A stretch of 64,000 bases of DNA from Hyphomicrobiales bacterium (GTDB lineage Bacteria; Pseudomonadota; Alphaproteobacteria; Rhizobiales; Xanthobacteraceae), in assembly GCA_016185205.1 (NCBI GenBank), contig JACPOA010000047.1:20701-84700 (forward strand), written 5' to 3'. The notes under the pieces are model-generated. The model saw only the letters and a list, made by a program, of their open reading frames with translations, was not told where the DNA came from and searched no databases. The position numbers and the translations under genes were made by a program. This document shows positions 62,050-64,000 of this stretch, one piece after another. Each line of letters starts with the position of its first letter. Within the stretch, counting starts at the first letter, position 1.

Positions 62050-62748
62050 ATGACGCCAGGATTTGAATTTCTCGACAAGAAGACCATCGCCGAGCTGGCC
62101 GCGCGGATGTATCTCGACACCGGCGCGGTCCGCTTCATGACCGACAAGCCGTTCATCTTCACCTCCGGCTGGGCCAGCCCGGTCTACAACGACTCGCGCT
62201 GGCTGATCTCGTTTCCCGACGTGCGCTCGACGCTGATGGATTTCGCGGTCGCCGCCATCACGCGCGACATCGGCCGCGATAAGATCGACGCCGTGGCCGG
62301 CGGCGAGACCGCCGGTATTCCGTTTGCCGCCTGGGTGGCCGACCGGCTCAATCTGCCGATGCAATATGTGCGCAAGAAAGCCAAGGGCTTCGGGCGCGGC
62401 GCGCAGATCGAGGGTCAGCTCATTCCGGGCCAGCGCGTGCTCCTCGTCGAGGACCTCGCCACCGACGGCCGCAGCAAGGTCAACTTTGTCAAGGCGCTGC
62501 GCGAAGCCGACGGCATATGCGAGCACTGCTTCGTGATCTTCTTCTACGACATCTATCCCGAGGGCAAGAAAATCCTGGCCGACCTGGGCGTCACGCTGCA
62601 TGCGCTCACCACCTGGCGCGACGTGCTCAGCGTCGCCAAGGCGAGCGGAAAATTCGAAGGCAAGATGCTGGCCGAGGTGGAGAAGTTCATCAACGACCCC
62701 GCCGGCTGGTCGAAGGCGCATGGCGGCGTGGCGACCGCGGCGGAGTGA
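62050..62748 (+). CDS. pyrE: Orotate phosphoribosyltransferase
   Basis: 232 residues, the longer alphaproteobacterial form. [13 protein letters not shown] near 81-93 and the PRPP-binding loop [14 protein letters not shown] at 130-142 (usually DLTTxGxS; here Ala-Thr-Asp-Gly-Arg-Ser) fit the family. It joins orotate to PRPP in pyrimidine synthesis. It follows the amidase by 50 bases and no other pyr gene is here; an altered PRPP loop leaves room for a salvage function. Confidence 0.85.
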   Translation: MTPGFEFLDKKTIAELAARMYLDTGAVRFMTDKPFIFTSGWASPVYNDSRWLISFPDVRSTLMDFAVAAITRDIGRDKIDAVAGGETAGIPFAAWVADRLNLPMQYVRKKAKGFGRGAQIEGQLIPGQRVLLVEDLATDGRSKVNFVKALREADGICEHCFVIFFYDIYPEGKKILADLGVTLHALTTWRDVLSVAKASGKFEGKMLAEVEKFINDPAGWSKAHGGVATAAE

Positions 62749-62754
62749 TTAATC

Positions 62755-62850
62755 CCGTCATGCCCGGCCTTGTGCCGGGCATCCACGCCTTTCTTCCTTA
62801 GATCGCTGCAAGCAAGACGTGGATGGCCGGGTCAAGCCCGGCCATGACGG
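62755..62850. repeat. Palindromic repeat between convergent pyrE and DUF188 genes
   Basis: Outer arms CCGTCATG/CATGACGG (62755-62762, 62843-62850) with two inner hairpins, CCCGGC/GCCGGG at the left and GGCCGGG/CCCGGCC at the right, and a shared CCACGC/CGTGG-type centre. Common interspersed element in this order. Here it may act as a two-way terminator. Confidence 0.8.
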
Positions 62851-62855
62851 TCGGA

Positions 62856-63326
62856 TTACTTTCTCTTCAGGCGCGTCACCGCCAGATCGAGCGCCGAGAG
62901 AAAGCGCGAAATATCCTGCCGGCTGAGCGGCGGCGGGCCGCGCGTGGTGGCGCCGGCGCTGCGCAGATCGGTCAGCAGGTTGCGCGTGGCCAAGGCCATG
63001 CCGATCGAATCCTCGCTGAACGGCTTGCCGGTCGGGCCTATCACCGTCGCGCCATTGCGAACGCAACGGCCGGCGAGCGGAATGTCGGCGGTGATGACGA
63101 TGTCGCTTGAGCCGGCGCGCTCGGCGATCCAGTCGTCGGCGATATCGGGGCCTTCGCGCACGATCACGCGCTTGATCAGGTCGCTGCGCGGGACCGCCAT
63201 GAAGGCATTGGCCACGACATAGACCTTGAGGCCGTAGCGCTCCGCCACCCGATAGACTTCCGGCTTCACCGGGCAGGCATCGGCATCGACGAAGATGCGA
63301 ATGGCGGGCTTTTCCGGCTCTTCCAT
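62856..63326 (-). CDS. YaiI/YqxD family (DUF188) protein, PIN-like nuclease fold
   Basis: 156 residues from ATG 63326, chosen because [18 protein letters not shown] follows; longer starts exist up to 63374 but lack family sequence. The two acidic residues D14 and D16 in VDADACP and those in [11 protein letters not shown] and TADIPLA fit PIN-like nucleases. Function unproven in the family. Divergent from the cupin gene. Confidence 0.9.
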   Translation of the reverse strand: MEEPEKPAIRIFVDADACPVKPEVYRVAERYGLKVYVVANAFMAVPRSDLIKRVIVREGPDIADDWIAERAGSSDIVITADIPLAGRCVRNGATVIGPTGKPFSEDSIGMALATRNLLTDLRSAGATTRGPPPLSRQDISRFLSALDLAVTRLKRK

Positions 63327-63373
63327 GGCTGCGACGAGCGTGCTCGAATGGCGAAGACTCAAGGGAGGCATCA

Positions 63374-63838
63374 ATGGCCAAGGTCAAGAAGAAGGCAAGC
63401 AGGAAAATCCCGCCGCGGCGCAAACCGAAAACTAAACCGCCGGCGAAGAAACGCCCGAAACACAAATTCACCTTCAGTCATCACCGCGAGGCCGATTTTG
63501 ATCAGGGCTTGCGCACTTATGCCAAATACCGCGACCTCGGCACCGCGCCGGCCACCGGCGGCATGGTGCAGGCGCATGTGATCCGCTTCATTCCGCCGTG
63601 CCGGCCGGAGGAAGTGTCGATTCCGCATTACCACGACGTCGACTTCCAGATGATCTATGTGCTGAAGGGCTGGATCAAAAGCGAATTCGAAGGCCAGGGT
63701 ACACATATATTCAGCGCCGGCTCATGCTGGATCCAGCCGCCGAAGATCAAGCACAGCGTGCTCGGCTATTCCGACGACTGCGAAGTGCTGGAGATCGTGT
63801 TGCCGGCCGAGTTTGAGACGGTGATGCTGGGGAAGTGA
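63374..63838 (+). CDS. Cupin-domain protein with a lysine-rich N-terminus
   Basis: 154 residues; GGGAGG before the ATG. The first 32 residues are strongly basic (lysine, arginine, proline). The cupin barrel follows with HYH at 85-87 and H127 as candidate metal ligands and [14 protein letters not shown] and [10 protein letters not shown] strands. Single-domain cupins may be isomerases, dioxygenases or ligand-binding proteins. Function unknown. Confidence 0.85.
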   Translation: MAKVKKKASRKIPPRRKPKTKPPAKKRPKHKFTFSHHREADFDQGLRTYAKYRDLGTAPATGGMVQAHVIRFIPPCRPEEVSIPHYHDVDFQMIYVLKGWIKSEFEGQGTHIFSAGSCWIQPPKIKHSVLGYSDDCEVLEIVLPAEFETVMLGK

Positions 63839-63881
63839 CGGGCGGCGGCACGATCTCCCATCCCTCCCCTGAAAGGCAGGG

Positions 63882-64000
63882 CTATCGCATGTTCAGGAGC
63901 ATATCGACGAGGAAGCTGTCGTCCCAGGCAGCCCGTTTGAGTTTGCCTCGCAAAGAGATCTTTGTGTCGGGATGAGCGCGAGCGATATTGAGTGCAAGTC
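63882..64000 (-). CDS. C-terminal end of an unidentified protein, possibly from a mobile element
   Basis: 39 residues are visible before the right edge, ending KISLRGKLKRAAWDDSFLVD then MLLNMR and a stop. Codon use is less GC-biased than in the neighbours. The style (KLKRAAWDDSFL) resembles transposase C-termini but no family can be named from so short a fragment. Confidence 0.4.
   Translation of the reverse strand, partial: LALNIARAHPDTKISLRGKLKRAAWDDSFLVDMLLNMR

Overview
The window looks like chromosomal DNA of a high-GC alphaproteobacterium of the order Hyphomicrobiales (Bradyrhizobium/Xanthobacteraceae-like). This rests on the GC-rich codon use, the density of ABC-type solute uptake genes, CoxLMS-type molybdenum hydroxylases, a FixK/FNR-type regulator, interspersed palindromic repeats of the kind common in that order, and a candidate MmgR/suhB-type small RNA. 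No rRNA, tRNA, CRISPR array, prophage or complete IS element was seen. Species cannot be assigned from the sequence alone.

Layout. 1-2.5 kb: edge of a slipin gene, a GST, a candidate sRNA and two composite palindromic repeats, then an HIBADH-family dehydrogenase. 2.7-8.3 kb: a NitT/TauT-type ABC operon (two permeases, ATPase, Tat-exported binding protein) with a methylglutaconyl-CoA-hydratase-like crotonase inside it, followed by an LVIVD-type protein. 8.3-10.2 kb: a Fic/VbhA-like toxin-antitoxin pair and a COG0523 GTPase. 10.2-12.9 kb: a second NitT/TauT transporter. 13.1-17.6 kb: an IorAB-type molybdenum hydroxylase and a two-subunit CoA-transferase. 17.7-24 kb: two Gfo/Idh/MocA oxidoreductases, a large membrane protein, an Ldh2-type dehydrogenase and an ACMSD-like amidohydrolase. 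24-31 kb: a lone CoxL-type subunit and a complete Liv-type transporter. 31.2-37.8 kb: a pseudogene remnant, a fatty-acid desaturase, an operon with PaaG- and PaaI-like enzymes and aspartate dehydrogenase, an amine oxidase, a possible 45-residue membrane protein and a FixK-like regulator. 37.9-53.7 kb: a four-gene CoxM-L-S-L operon, a MarR regulator, a second Liv transporter with a fused permease, an SDR, an alpha/beta hydrolase and a third NitT/TauT transporter. 53.7-56.5 kb: a cyclase-family hydrolase, a TSUP permease and a Bug-type binding protein. 56.9-62.7 kb: three paralogous polysaccharide-deacetylase-fold (imidase/allantoinase-like) hydrolases, an orphan binding protein, an amidase and orotate phosphoribosyltransferase. 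62.9-64 kb: a DUF188 protein, a cupin and the tail of an unidentified gene.

How it may work together (inference). The window reads as a catabolic island for scavenged aromatic, N-heterocyclic or cyclic-amide compounds. Six binding-protein systems import substrates; three molybdenum hydroxylase loci could hydroxylate rings; cyclase- and imidase-like enzymes plus an amidase could open cyclic amides; crotonases, a CoA-transferase and dehydrogenases could finish the carbon skeleton. The two most interesting signals are a possible cyclic-imide/half-amide module at 57-62 kb and a shared 14-bp near-palindrome (RTTTGYRCRCAWAT) at three promoters in the 37.9-51.1 kb block that surrounds a marR gene.
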